DNA of 57,778 nucleotides from Chitinophaga pinensis (GCA_945870105.1 CAMBRL010000004.1:1-57778); one strand, 5' to 3'; positions 27,313 through 36,983 are shown, counted from the stretch's first letter. Numbers and translations are program-made. The notes: generated by a model not told the origin, from the letters alone.

Positions 27313-28941
27313 CTACCCAGGCATGGAACGAAACATACTCTTCGGCAACTCAAACTTCTTAATCAGCTCCGCATTCTGCTCGTTGCGCTTCAGAAACATA
27401 ATAGTAAGGCCATCAACAAACACGGGAGCATAATCGGGCTGCTCAATCAGCTGCAATAAAAAGGGCTGCGCCCAGGGCGTATTATCATGGCGGTAAAACC
27501 AGATGCAGTTGAAATTGTATTGCTGCTCTACCTCACGGAATTTCTCCATCTTCTCCTGCATGGGTATGTAGGTCTTCTTGAAAAAGTCAACGCTGTAGGC
27601 CTCGGGGCGGTTATCAACAAACACGTGCTCGGTGGGGTAAAGATGATAGATAAGATAGCCGCCAATATCGTAGTTATTAAATACAGGACCTTTGATATTG
27701 TTCTGCTTAAAAAACTCAGCAGATAGATTCATGTCGGGAAATAGTCCGATGCCGGTGGTATATTTAATGGGCGCGAAATAAGAAGGCTCCTTGTATTCGG
27801 CTCTTGGCTTTTTGTTTTTCTTGTCGGTGGCATAACCGCTCTGAAAGCCGGTTAATACAATAAGACCGGCAACAACACTAAGCCCGGTGAAGATTATTTT
27901 CTTAGCACCTGCGGCATACTTCACAACAAGGTACTGCACTAAAAAAGCCCCGGCAGGAATGGCAGCCAGCGCAAACAGCGGAATACCACGCACCGCCATA
28001 AAACCCAGCAACCCGAAAGCAAGCAGCGGCAGCAACAGCAGCAGACACTGCTTTATCTTCTTTTGAATAATCAGAAAAGCAAAGAGAATAAGCAACACAA
28101 CGCCCGTAATCTCAAAATGCGTGAACACCATGTTAGGCATACGCTCCTGCATAAACAGCACGCTCTGATTTTCGGCAATCATATAACCATACTCCTTAAA
28201 AATAGTGAAAGGCGCCAGCAAGCCACTGATGAAAAAAGGATTGAGCAGCGATGCAACAATCAGCACACCCAACAGCATAACATAGTGTTTCAGCTTCTCT
28301 TTAGTCTTGCGGGTAATGAATTCTTCCAACATAAAAAAGCCGGTAAGCATAAAACCCATAAAGAAAAATATATGGCAGTTTACCCACAGCAGCTGGGTAA
28401 TACCAAGCAGGATAAAGGCAGTTAAATAGCTGAGTTTATGCTCACGAAAAAGCACCAGCACATAAAAGAAAACTCCTGCAAACAATAAGCTAATCCCCTC
28501 CGGCCTTACCTCGGTTCGATAAGCCAACAGCGGAGCAGAGAGAATAGCAGCAAAGAAAACCAACCGTGCATCAGCAAACCTGAGCGCAGCTAAGCCAAAC
28601 AACAAAGCAGCACCCACAACGGTAAATACATAAAAAACACTCAGCCCCTCAAAACCAAAAGCCTCCTTCACCAGATAAAACACCACCCCCGAACCCCAGT
28701 GGTGATTGATAGCAGGAAAATCAGGCTCGGTATACGAATAGAAATTGGTGGAAATTATTTTGCCGGTCTCAACAGTAACTTTTCCGTTGGTGATGTGGCG
28801 ACCCAAATCGGCAGTAACAAAGTTAATCTGCCTTGCCATAAATACCGAAGCATAGGCAACAAACAAAACAACCAGAATAAGCTTAGCCCACAGCGGGTAA
28901 GGTTTGTCTTCTTTAACTACAGTGAGTTTGCTTTTTGCCAT
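27313..28941 (-). CDS. Polytopic membrane protein, probable GT-C-type glycosyltransferase
   Basis: The 542-residue protein has about 10-12 hydrophobic segments from residue 19 to 375 and a C-terminal non-membrane domain. An acidic, charged first loop (INFVTADLGRHITNGKVTVE) and the later motif FNNYDIGGYLIYHLYPTEHVFVDNR resemble lipid-phosphate-sugar-using GT-C enzymes, where NYDxGGYLIW..P..kvFxDgR is common. On that basis it may transfer a sugar from a polyprenyl carrier at the periplasmic face. The acceptor is unknown. It is 90 bases downstream of rho on the same strand, with an inverted repeat between them. The assignment rests on motif recall only. Confidence 0.6.
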   Translation of the reverse strand: MAKSKLTVVKEDKPYPLWAKLILVVLFVAYASVFMARQINFVTADLGRHITNGKVTVETGKIISTNFYSYTEPDFPAINHHWGSGVVFYLVKEAFGFEGLSVFYVFTVVGAALLFGLAALRFADARLVFFAAILSAPLLAYRTEVRPEGISLLFAGVFFYVLVLFREHKLSYLTAFILLGITQLLWVNCHIFFFMGFMLTGFFMLEEFITRKTKEKLKHYVMLLGVLIVASLLNPFFISGLLAPFTIFKEYGYMIAENQSVLFMQERMPNMVFTHFEITGVVLLILFAFLIIQKKIKQCLLLLLPLLAFGLLGFMAVRGIPLFALAAIPAGAFLVQYLVVKYAAGAKKIIFTGLSVVAGLIVLTGFQSGYATDKKNKKPRAEYKEPSYFAPIKYTTGIGLFPDMNLSAEFFKQNNIKGPVFNNYDIGGYLIYHLYPTEHVFVDNRPEAYSVDFFKKTYIPMQEKMEKFREVEQQYNFNCIWFYRHDNTPWAQPFLLQLIEQPDYAPVFVDGLTIMFLKRNEQNAELIKKFELPKSMFRSMPG

Positions 28942-28945
28942 GTTG

Positions 28946-29029
28946 TGATGGAACGCAGATGATTATGATTTTTATGATAAACGCAGATCTTATTAAATCT
29001 TAATCCTCATAATAATCTGCGTTCTATCA
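28946..29029. repeat. Inverted repeat, second GAACGCAGAT...ATCTGCGTTC copy
   Basis: Arms of about 23 bases (TGATGGAACGCAGAT... and its complement ending CTGCGTTCTATCA) pair with two or three mismatches across 84 bases. An extra internal AACGCAGAT is at 28980-28988. Same family as 11219-11289. It sits directly beyond the rho stop codon and before the membrane protein gene. Confidence 0.8.
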
Positions 29030-29031
29030 AA

Positions 29032-30789
29032 TCAACTATTCATTGAAATCAAAAACTCCTCGTTGCTGTTTGAGTTCTTCATCTGCGAACGCAGGAACTC
29101 CATAGCCTCCAGCGGAGTCATATCGGCAAGGTGATTGCGCAAAATCCAGATGCGTTGTAACATATCTTTCTCTAACAACAAATCATCGCGTCTTGTAGAA
29201 GATGCCACAATGTCAATAGCAGGGAACAGACGCTTGTTGCTGAGTTTGCGGTCGAGCTGAATCTCACTGTTACCCGTTCCTTTAAACTCCTCAAAAATAA
29301 CCTCGTCCATTTTAGAACCTGTCTCGGTCAGTGCTGTTGCAAGAATAGTAAGTGAACCACCATTTTCAATCTTACGGGCCGCCCCGAAAAAGCGCTTAGG
29401 CTTGTGCAGCGCATTGGCATCCACACCACCCGAAAGAATTTTACCCGATGCAGGTTGCACCGTGTTATAAGCACGTGCCAGACGGGTAATAGAATCTAAA
29501 AGAATAACCACATCGTGTCCGCACTCTACCATACGTTTTGCTTTTTCCAGAACGATGTTGGCAATTTTTACGTGGCGGTCTGCAGGCTCGTCAAACGTAG
29601 AAGCAATAACTTCGGCATTTACGCTGCGGGCCATATCGGTAACCTCCTCCGGACGTTCGTCAATCAACAAAATAATCAAATAAACCTCCGGGTGATTAGC
29701 TGCGATTGCGTTGGCAATATCTTTCAGCAATACCGTTTTACCGGTTTTGGGTTGCGCCACAATCAAGGCACGCTGACCTTTACCCAGCGGAGTAAATAAG
29801 TCAATAACGCGGGTGGAGAGGTTGTCCTGTTTATGTCCGGTGAGCTTAAATTTCTCGTCAGGGAAAAGCGGAGTTAAAAAGTCAAACGGAACACGGTCGC
29901 GCACAAAAGAAGGGTCGCGGCCATTGATTTTATCTACTTTAATTAAAGGAAAATATTTCTCGCCTTCACGCGGAGGGCGAACGCTTCCTTCAACGGTATC
30001 ACCCGTTTTTAAGCCAAACAGTTTTATCTGTGATGTAGAAACATATACATCGTCAGGCGAAGAAAGGTAGTTGTAGTCAGATGAGCGCAGAAAACCATAA
30101 CCGTCAGGCATGGTTTCCAAAACACCTTCGGTATTAATCAGACCATCAAAGTTGTAATAGTTTTCTTTTCTATCCTGATTAGAATTTGTTATTCCGCTTT
30201 GATTTCCGTTAGGTATCTGGTTGCCGTTATTGGGGTTATTATTTCCACCCTGATTGCTGTTGCCGCTTTGATTACCGTTATTCGGGTTGTTATTTCCACC
30301 CTGATTTCCGTTTCCGCCTTGGTTGCTGTTTCCCTGCTGCTGATTAGGGTTTTGTTGTCTTTGCTGGTGCTGATGCTGTGGTTGTCTCTGCTTAGGCGCT
30401 TCCTGTTTGGGTTCGGCAGCTGTAACAGGCGGTGCTGTTTGCTCAGGAGTTTCTGATGCAGTTACGTCTGCTGAATCATCATCGCCATCATCATCTCCGT
30501 CTTCGTCATCGTCATCACCATCATTGTCAGCTTCCGCAGCTTCAACGGGAGCAATAACGGGCTCGTCATCCACACGTAAATCATCGGGGTCCGGACCAGT
30601 AACAAGCTCATCAAAAGCAGGTTTAGCTGCTTTCTCCTTAACAGGTGCAGGTGCCTCGCCTTGTGTTTCGCGAATTTTGGCAATAAGGTCTTGTTTGCGT
30701 AATGCATCGTAATCAGCAATGCCAAGGCTCTTTGCCAGGGCTTTAAGTTCAGATACGAGCATATTGCTCAGTTCAGTTTGACTGCTCAT
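29032..30789 (-). CDS. rho: Transcription termination factor Rho with N/Q/G-rich insertion
   Basis: The 585-residue protein has a Rho N-terminal domain ([20 protein letters not shown]), an RNA-binding domain beginning near residue 207, and a hexameric ATPase domain with Walker A ([12 protein letters not shown]) and the [11 protein letters not shown] segment. Between the N-terminal and RNA-binding domains is a roughly 140-residue insertion absent from E. coli Rho: acidic (about 76-106), then His/Gln-rich (136-150), then Asn/Gly/Gln-rich (147-206) containing the direct repeat [13 protein letters not shown] twice. The composition is prion-like and disordered. It terminates Rho-dependent transcription and is monocistronic. 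Confidence 0.96.
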   Translation of the reverse strand: MSSQTELSNMLVSELKALAKSLGIADYDALRKQDLIAKIRETQGEAPAPVKEKAAKPAFDELVTGPDPDDLRVDDEPVIAPVEAAEADNDGDDDDEDGDDDGDDDSADVTASETPEQTAPPVTAAEPKQEAPKQRQPQHQHQQRQQNPNQQQGNSNQGGNGNQGGNNNPNNGNQSGNSNQGGNNNPNNGNQIPNGNQSGITNSNQDRKENYYNFDGLINTEGVLETMPDGYGFLRSSDYNYLSSPDDVYVSTSQIKLFGLKTGDTVEGSVRPPREGEKYFPLIKVDKINGRDPSFVRDRVPFDFLTPLFPDEKFKLTGHKQDNLSTRVIDLFTPLGKGQRALIVAQPKTGKTVLLKDIANAIAANHPEVYLIILLIDERPEEVTDMARSVNAEVIASTFDEPADRHVKIANIVLEKAKRMVECGHDVVILLDSITRLARAYNTVQPASGKILSGGVDANALHKPKRFFGAARKIENGGSLTILATALTETGSKMDEVIFEEFKGTGNSEIQLDRKLSNKRLFPAIDIVASSTRRDDLLLEKDMLQRIWILRNHLADMTPLEAMEFLRSQMKNSNSNEEFLISMNS

Positions 30790-31057
30790 GTAAAAATAAA
30801 TTTAGTGAGGTTTTATTGTAGAATAGATGTTTCTGTTTTCAGAGAGAAAAGAAAAAGCCTGTTGCTAAAGCGGCATTAAATGCGTTCAATTGTTTTTGAT
30901 TAGAATTTCAAGAAGAAAAGGTTGAACCGGAAATGCAATAAGAAGAATGGCTATTGCGCTGCAATGATACAAATTATTTATCAATACAAAACTTTATGCA
31001 TAAAAAGCAAACAAATAATACTGACAGGCAGTATAATACGCGCATTATATAAAGCCA

Positions 31058-33364
31058 ATGACCCTTCCATTTACCAAAAATCAAACGTTCAGGAGGCTTT
31101 ACTATTTTTTTCCGCTGCAGCTTTTACTGCTGCATTTTCGCAACAATCAGCTGCTGCTGTTGTTTTGGGTTTTGCTTGTTGGCTTCTCTTGCCGCTGGTT
31201 TGGTGTTAAATATGGTATCCCCTATTTGCTGCTTGACCCCGAGTATCTGGGCAAAGTAAATTATTGGTCGTATTTTATTCTTGGTTTCTCCTGTGGTGGT
31301 TTTATCATGGCATATCATCTTGCCAGTTATATTGCCAATTCATACCGTTTCCACTTTCTGGCTACCCTTTCGCGTCCGTTTTATAAATACTGCGTGAATA
31401 ATTCATTTGTTCCGCTTGTGTTTATTATCATTTATCTCTGGCAGATTATAGGCTTCCAGTATGAAAATGAAATGCTCAGCGGCAAAGAGATTTTCATAAA
31501 CTCATTGGGCTTCGTTGTAGGTGCAACTCTTTTCATCCTTACCTCACTCAGTTACTTCTTTACCGCAAACAAAGACATCTCACACCTTTTTGGTATTTCG
31601 GTTGACGACAAAGGAGATACTAAGGCAAAAAGAAATATGGCCAAGCCCATTCGCATCATGTTGAAGAAGAATATGGAATGGCGTAAGCACAATCAGAAAA
31701 GAATTGAACCCGATGAGTGGACGGTGGAAACCTATCTTGTTAATCCTCTTAAACTTTCCCTTGCACGTGATACAGACCACTATGATCGCACCATGCTGCG
31801 CGATGTTTTCAGACAAAATCACCTGACCGGAGTTTTGTTTGTAGCGATAGCTCTTGTGTCGTTCTTTATTATTGGTGTATTCAGGGAATATCCTGTATTT
31901 CAAATTCCGGCAGGCTCATGCATTTTTCTTTTTTTAACCATGCTGTTGATGATTGCCAGCGCCATACAGGCATGGCTTCGCAAATGGGCTATCACCTTCC
32001 TTATTACAATTATTCTGTTTGTTAACTATCTGTCCGGTAAAGATTTTTTCAATCAACAGAGCCATGCTTTCGGTTTGAATTACAAAACTCAAGCAGCCGA
32101 ATTTTCAAACAAACAGTTAGAAGAACTAAACAACAACAGGGAGAATATTGAAAATGATTTTGTGCAAACCATTTCCATACTTGATAAGTGGCGAAAAAAG
32201 AACACAAAAATTTTACCGGCAACTAAAACAAATAAAAAACCCAAGCTGATTATTATCAGTTGCAGCGGTGGCGGACAGCGCTCATCGGCATGGACCTTTT
32301 ACTCCATGCAACATATAGACAGTTTGATGCAGGGAGAACTGCTGATACACACACAACTTATTGTAGGTTCATCTGGCGGAATGCTGGGCTCGGGATACCT
32401 GCGCGAACTGATGCTGCGCCAGCAAACCGACAGTGCCATTAATATCTACAGCAACGAGTACTACGAGAATATTTGCCGCGACCTTCTTAATCCCGTTGCA
32501 TCAACTCTTATTATGAATGATATGTTTGTGCGTTTTCAAACTTTTAAAGACGGGTTAAACTCATACAGTAAAGACCGTGGCTATGCCTTTGAAAAACAAT
32601 TGCACGAAAACACCGGACAATTAATGAATAAGCGCCTGAGTGATTATGCAGCCTATGAAAAGGAAGCAATTATACCCATGATGTTTATCACTCCTACTAT
32701 TATCAATGACGGGCGCATGCTGTACATTTCATCACAGCCGGTTTCGTACATGTGTTCAAAGCAATCGGAACAACAAGTAAATAATCCCATGTTGCCCGAT
32801 GGAATAGAGTTCAGCCGCTTTTTCAAAAACCAGGGAGCCGATAGTCTTTGGTTTAGCAGCGCCCTCAGAATGAATTCAACCTTCCCCTTCATTGCTCCTG
32901 TTGTAAGTCTGCCAAGTAACCCTGCCATTGAAATTATGGATGCAGGTTTCCGCGATAATTACGGAATGAGCATTGCACTGAAATATGTATACACGTTTCG
33001 TAACTGGATCAGTACCAACACCAGCGGTGTTATTATTATTCAAACGCGTGATACACATAAGGAAGTTTCTATTGAAAACAATCCATCGCGCTCACTGATG
33101 AATACTATAGCAAACCCTGTTGGCAATATAGTATCCAACATGTTTAACATGCAGGATTTTAATCACGACCAGTTGATACAGTATGCAGGTTCCTGGTTTG
33201 ACGCACCTATTGATGTAATTGACCTGCAGCTGAAAAGCCATGACGTGAATAATATCTCCATGAGCTGGCATCTTACCTCCAAAGAAAAAATCCGCATCCG
33301 CGAATCTGTTAAATTGCCCGAAAATCAAGAGGCAATTTCAAAGCTGAAACAACTGCTTCAGTAA
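31058..33364 (+). CDS. Multi-pass membrane protein fused to a patatin-like lipase domain
   Basis: The 768-residue protein has several hydrophobic segments in residues 16-330, then a cytoplasmic-type patatin/phospholipase A2 domain. The oxyanion loop is GGGQR (404-408), the nucleophile elbow GxSxG is GSSGG with Ser439, and the catalytic Asp is in MDAGFRDNYG (Asp628), where patatins usually have DGG or DGA. All parts of the Ser-Asp dyad are therefore present. Acyl hydrolysis of phospholipid at the inner membrane is the likely activity. The gap to the next gene is 90 bases. The membrane-plus-patatin fusion is unusual compared with the signal-peptide or barrel-linked patatins that I know. Confidence 0.8.
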   Translation: MTLPFTKNQTFRRLYYFFPLQLLLLHFRNNQLLLLFWVLLVGFSCRWFGVKYGIPYLLLDPEYLGKVNYWSYFILGFSCGGFIMAYHLASYIANSYRFHFLATLSRPFYKYCVNNSFVPLVFIIIYLWQIIGFQYENEMLSGKEIFINSLGFVVGATLFILTSLSYFFTANKDISHLFGISVDDKGDTKAKRNMAKPIRIMLKKNMEWRKHNQKRIEPDEWTVETYLVNPLKLSLARDTDHYDRTMLRDVFRQNHLTGVLFVAIALVSFFIIGVFREYPVFQIPAGSCIFLFLTMLLMIASAIQAWLRKWAITFLITIILFVNYLSGKDFFNQQSHAFGLNYKTQAAEFSNKQLEELNNNRENIENDFVQTISILDKWRKKNTKILPATKTNKKPKLIIISCSGGGQRSSAWTFYSMQHIDSLMQGELLIHTQLIVGSSGGMLGSGYLRELMLRQQTDSAINIYSNEYYENICRDLLNPVASTLIMNDMFVRFQTFKDGLNSYSKDRGYAFEKQLHENTGQLMNKRLSDYAAYEKEAIIPMMFITPTIINDGRMLYISSQPVSYMCSKQSEQQVNNPMLPDGIEFSRFFKNQGADSLWFSSALRMNSTFPFIAPVVSLPSNPAIEIMDAGFRDNYGMSIALKYVYTFRNWISTNTSGVIIIQTRDTHKEVSIENNPSRSLMNTIANPVGNIVSNMFNMQDFNHDQLIQYAGSWFDAPIDVIDLQLKSHDVNNISMSWHLTSKEKIRIRESVKLPENQEAISKLKQLLQ

Positions 33365-33454
33365 AATTTCTTTCCGGAAATTGTAATAAATTTGAAGGCT
33401 CTGCGTTATTGAAGTATAACTACTTCAATTATTAACCTCTTATCTTTTGAAATC

Positions 33455-35428
33455 ATGAACCGTATACTTCTTTTAATCCTCTTGTTGATTTCAGTTTCAG
33501 CAACAGCGCAAAATCCTGAAAACATAACACAAACCCTTTCGCGCAACCAGACGGCAACTGCTACCGAGGCGCTGATAAAAATTGTGGTCTCTGATAAAAA
33601 TGAAAGGCCTGTAAATAATCTTGCTGTAAGCATGCTGTGCCGTAAAACCAACAAACTATGCAATTCAAAAACAGACATCACCGGTGAAGCCCGTTTTCTT
33701 GTGCTTATAAATAACGACTACGAGATAAATGTAGATACGGAGCAAAATTACCGTCAGATAAGTATTCCTAATAAACCTAATCTGGGGATGACTAAAAAAT
33801 TCATTTACACACCAACCACACAACTGAATGAAACAGTTAATGGCGATACCATTACCCAACAATTAGGTGCAGATGCAGAACCAAGCAACTCAAGGGTTTT
33901 AATAAAAATGCTGGTTATGGATTTGGATAAAAATCCGTTGGCAAACGAGCCTGTGTTTATCAATGAAAAAGATGGCAGTAAAGTTTACCACGGTGTTTCG
34001 GATGCTGATGGCAATGTTACTCTGCTGGTTCCTAAAGGCAATAAATACCTCCTTAGTTTTAAATACGAGCGCGATATTGATTTGCTTGATCTGGTGCAGA
34101 AAGAAGGTTACCGCACCATTGAAATAGAGTACGGGTATATGGGTTCACAAAAGATTGAAGAGTTTTACCAAACTGCAAAGCGTGATAAAAATGGCTTTAT
34201 CACTGAGTTTATGAGCACTAAAGTAAATCCGATAAACTTTGAGGGAACTATTGAAAAAACAGCACAGGGCTTTAACATCAATTACGGAATGGATTCACCC
34301 ACTCCCACTCCTGCCACTTATGACGGAATGCTACTTTCGCATGGGGGCTACTATTCACGTAACTTCTTCAGCTTTGACGAAGCCACCGGAAAATACAACT
34401 GGGGAGCTGAATTTGCCGAAAGCGGTCCTTCAAGTGCTGTAGTGGAAGACAGCGTGTTATTGATTAATACACAGTCCTGCACGCTTTATGCATTGGAAGC
34501 CTACTCCGGCAAAATGCTTTGGTCAAAATGGCTGGGACCAAATTTATATTCCATGCCTTCAATCTCGAACGGGAAAGTATATGCCGTTTATCCCAATGAA
34601 TTGGGAGCTAATGTTTCGCGACTTACACAAACAGGCAAAGGTGATTTGAGCGAACTGAAAAATGTGCTTGCTTGTTTTGATTTAAAATCCGGTAAAATCC
34701 TTTGGCAGAATTGGGTTAATGCCGAAGCGCTTTCTTCACCAGTTATCAGCGGAAGCAATGTTTATCTGACTTGTCTTTCAGGTAAGTTATATGAGTTTGA
34801 TAAAAACAAGGGCACAATGTTAGGTAACATAAACGATGCAGCTATGTCGCCACCAACCATTGTAAACGACAAAGTTTTTGTGAGCATAAAAAATGCAGGG
34901 AACGAAACTGTAGCGGTTTATTCTACAAACGGTTTGAAACCGTTGAAAAAAATCACTTCACTCACTTCACCATTATTTATTGATGACCTTTACAAGTTGT
35001 CGGCTAACGAGCAAATGAATTTTTGCGGAACACGAATGCTGCACTATAAAGGCAAAAACTACAACGTAATGGGCAACAAAATCATTTGCTCAAACCCTGA
35101 AGATGGTTCGGTTGCCTGGTCGGCACTAATTCCAACAAGTAAAACAGAAGCAGAAAAACCTGCTGCTACCATGCCTGTTGTTGCGGGCGGCAAAATTGTT
35201 GTCACTACCATATCAGGACAGGTTATAGCTTATGAGCCTACAACCGGCAAACAGTTGAACTCATGGGAAACCAACAGCACAGTGGAAACACAAGCCACTA
35301 TTAACAAAGGCTGGATTTATTCAGGAACGGAAGACGGGAAAACAGTTTCAATCAACACAGGCGACAGCAAATTCACCGGTTGGAATATGTTTGGCTACGA
35401 TGGCAGCCACAACACGGTAGTGAGGTAG
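33455..35428 (+). CDS. Secreted PQQ-like beta-propeller protein
   Basis: The 657-residue protein has a signal peptide (1-19, ending TATAQ). Two CarboxypepD_reg/Ig-like segments follow (about 40-100 and 150-220: MLVMDLDKNPLANEPVFINE). The second half is a WD-like PQQ propeller: repeated blades such as LYALEAYSGKMLWSKW, LACFDLKSGKILWQNW, GSNVYLTCLSGKLYEFDKNK and VIAYEPTTGKQLNSWE, each with the A-x-D/T-G-K-x-x-W strand. No PQQ cofactor or enzymatic ligand set is evident, so it may be a BamB-like scaffold or a binding protein. The protein has no T9SS tail. Confidence 0.82.
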   Translation: MNRILLLILLLISVSATAQNPENITQTLSRNQTATATEALIKIVVSDKNERPVNNLAVSMLCRKTNKLCNSKTDITGEARFLVLINNDYEINVDTEQNYRQISIPNKPNLGMTKKFIYTPTTQLNETVNGDTITQQLGADAEPSNSRVLIKMLVMDLDKNPLANEPVFINEKDGSKVYHGVSDADGNVTLLVPKGNKYLLSFKYERDIDLLDLVQKEGYRTIEIEYGYMGSQKIEEFYQTAKRDKNGFITEFMSTKVNPINFEGTIEKTAQGFNINYGMDSPTPTPATYDGMLLSHGGYYSRNFFSFDEATGKYNWGAEFAESGPSSAVVEDSVLLINTQSCTLYALEAYSGKMLWSKWLGPNLYSMPSISNGKVYAVYPNELGANVSRLTQTGKGDLSELKNVLACFDLKSGKILWQNWVNAEALSSPVISGSNVYLTCLSGKLYEFDKNKGTMLGNINDAAMSPPTIVNDKVFVSIKNAGNETVAVYSTNGLKPLKKITSLTSPLFIDDLYKLSANEQMNFCGTRMLHYKGKNYNVMGNKIICSNPEDGSVAWSALIPTSKTEAEKPAATMPVVAGGKIVVTTISGQVIAYEPTTGKQLNSWETNSTVETQATINKGWIYSGTEDGKTVSINTGDSKFTGWNMFGYDGSHNTVVR

Positions 35429-35430
35429 GA

Positions 35431-35506
35431 ACGTCATTGCGAAGGAGGAACGACTGAAGCAATCTGTTAAAAAGAGAGATTGCTTCGCTTACGCTCGCAA
35501 TGACGT
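35431..35506. repeat. Dispersed palindromic repeat ACGTCATTGCGA...TCGCAATGACGT
   Basis: Arms 35431-35442 and 35495-35506 are perfect 12-base complements. Inside, GAAGCAATCT and AGATTGCTTC pair as a second stem. I recognise this sequence type as a common intergenic repeat in very diverse bacteria. It directly follows the stop of the propeller gene. A half copy is at 1441-1467. Confidence 0.8.
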
Positions 35507-35518
35507 GATAAAAAAAAG

Positions 35519-35543
35519 AAAGGGAACCTTTTGGGTTCCCTTT
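35519..35543 (-). terminator. Terminator between the propeller gene and a small lipoprotein
   Basis: A 10-bp perfect stem (AAAGGGAACC / GGTTCCCTTT, 5-base loop) has a run of seven A on its left, which reads as a U-tract on the minus strand. It best serves the minus-strand lipoprotein gene ending at 35565. Confidence 0.85.
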
Positions 35544-35564
35544 CAAATAAACACATTTAAGTGA

Positions 35565-35828
35565 TTATTTTCTCTTTGCTGGTTTTGCAGCAGCAGCAGC
35601 GAGTGAATCAGCAGCTACTTTTGCTTTTGCAATTGAATCGTTAGCAGCTTGCACTTTTTGCTCTTCTTCGGCTTTTGCTTGAGCAGCAGCAGCTTCAACT
35701 TTTAAAATTGAATCATTTCTCAATGAATCAATACGAGCAGTTTCTTTTGCTTTTTCAGCAGCAGATGGTCCGCAAGCAGCAAATACTGCAAACGCTAATA
35801 CAGCAGGAATGTAAAATAATTTTTTCAT
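35565..35828 (-). CDS. Small Ala-rich lipoprotein
   Basis: This 87-residue protein begins with a lipoprotein signal peptide (MKKLFYIPAVLAFAVFAAC; lipobox FAAC). The mature part of about 69 residues is almost entirely Ala, Glu, Lys, Asp and Ser in an amphipathic helix pattern (RIDSLRNDSILKVEAAAAQA), ending in AKPAKRK. It resembles small coiled-coil outer-membrane lipoproteins of the Lpp type, although no family is recognised. A TACATTTG -7 element lies on the minus strand at 35868-35861, 33 bases before the start, which suggests a strong constitutive promoter. Confidence 0.85.
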   Translation of the reverse strand: MKKLFYIPAVLAFAVFAACGPSAAEKAKETARIDSLRNDSILKVEAAAAQAKAEEEQKVQAANDSIAKAKVAADSLAAAAAKPAKRK

Positions 35829-35860
35829 TTTTTTATTTATTGGGTTTTTAAAATCGGGAA

Positions 35861-35868
35861 CAAATGTA
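35861..35868 (-). promoter_or_regulatory. Promoter -7 element of the small lipoprotein gene
   Basis: TACATTTG on the minus strand, 33 bases before the ATG, matches TAnnTTTG. A possible -33 TTTTTG is about 23 bases further upstream (near 35892). Confidence 0.45.
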
Positions 35869-35955
35869 TAGAGTTATACAAATAGTATATACAAAAATGT
35901 TAAAATTTTAAATTATTGATAATTAACATTTTAAGTAATATGCTCACCATAAAAA

Positions 35956-35980
35956 AAGCCCCGCATCTTCTGCGGGGCTT
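35956..35980 (-). terminator. Terminator of the six-cysteine secreted protein gene
   Basis: A 10-bp stem (AAGCCCCGCA / TGCGGGGCTT, loop TCTTC) with a run of A on its left reads as a hairpin plus U-tract on the minus strand. It lies 30 bases beyond the stop at 36012. Confidence 0.88.
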
Positions 35981-36011
35981 CCGATTCAATAATTAAGACG
36001 TTTACAATTTA

Positions 36012-36410
36012 TTACTCTTTATACTGAGCATTAACCTGATCAGCTGTGGGCAAAATAATTTCTTTGTTGCCTGCTTTTCTTACAAATTTCAGATACTTGC
36101 CGGTTCCTTTGCAGGCATAACCAATAACTGAATCGCGGGGAACAACTCCGTTAAACGCAAAGTATTTCCAACTCTTGTCTTCTTCCTGAACACAAACTAC
36201 AACATCCAGTGCATCAGTGCAGGTGTTTTTCAGTTTCACTTTATAGGTGTCTTTCTTGTATTGACATTTCATACAGTCTTCGCCCCATGCAGAAGCATAT
36301 TTTGTAAGACAATCGTTCCATTGTATTTCCTGAAATTCAGATTCATTAGTTGAAGGAGCAAATGCAAATGCAAAAGGGATAAATAGTGAGAGTAGAATTA
36401 ATTTTTTCAT
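36012..36410 (-). CDS. Small secreted protein with six cysteines
   Basis: This 132-residue protein has a signal peptide (1-18). The mature part of about 114 residues contains six Cys (34, 46, 49, 64, 73, 100), suggesting three disulfides and an extracytoplasmic location. The segment DVVVCVQEEDKSWKYFAFNG looks like a beta-sheet. I do not recognise the family. It is followed by a strong terminator and preceded by a TPR gene on the same strand 54 bases away. Confidence 0.8.
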   Translation of the reverse strand: MKKLILLSLFIPFAFAFAPSTNESEFQEIQWNDCLTKYASAWGEDCMKCQYKKDTYKVKLKNTCTDALDVVVCVQEEDKSWKYFAFNGVVPRDSVIGYACKGTGKYLKFVRKAGNKEIILPTADQVNAQYKE

Positions 36411-36464
36411 TTTTACTGTATTGTTGGTTTATGTGTATTTATTTCTGAAGCAAACATCATTCCA

Positions 36465-36983
36465 TTATTTGCAATGCGTGTTTTTTAAAATGATTTTAGC
36501 TTCCTCGTTGCCTTTCTTTTTTGATTCATTCCAGTCTTTACAGGCACCATCGTGGTCGTTCAATCCTTGTTTTGCCCAGCCTCTGTTATTAAGGGCTTCC
36601 TGAGCTTCTTCACTTTCCGGATTTAAGGAGAGTGCTTTGTCAAAATCAGGTAATGCTATTGCAAATTGTTCAAGTTTATTGTTAGCACTTCCTCTGCTAA
36701 TGTATGCCCAGATATGTTCAGGATGCGCTGCGATTACTTTGGTATAATCATCAATAGCACCCTGGTAATTTTTTTCAATGCTATGGCAAAAAGCGCGTTG
36801 CAACAGGGCATTGAGGTGGTCGGGCTGGCTGTTTAAAACCTTGGTGTAAAAACCAATTGCAGTATGGTAATCACCTGCCATCTTTTTCTGTTCGCCCTGT
36901 TTGAACATGCCTTCAATATCCTGAGCGTAAGAAGTGAGAAGGTGAGAAAGCGAGAGTGTGAGAATGAGTAAAATCTGTTTCAT
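36465..36983 (-). CDS. Small secreted TPR protein
   Basis: The 172-residue protein has a signal peptide (1-20, ending SYAQ) and three to four tetratricopeptide repeats: KMAGDYHTAIGFYTKVLNSQ, QRAFCHSIEKNYQGAIDDYT, and RGSANNKLEQFAIALPDFDK, with a fourth ending near NRGWAKQGLNDHDGACKDWN. It has no enzymatic motif and probably acts as a periplasmic protein-binding scaffold. It lies between two small secreted-protein genes on the same strand, 19 bases from the upstream one. Confidence 0.85.
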   Translation of the reverse strand: MKQILLILTLSLSHLLTSYAQDIEGMFKQGEQKKMAGDYHTAIGFYTKVLNSQPDHLNALLQRAFCHSIEKNYQGAIDDYTKVIAAHPEHIWAYISRGSANNKLEQFAIALPDFDKALSLNPESEEAQEALNNRGWAKQGLNDHDGACKDWNESKKKGNEEAKIILKNTHCK

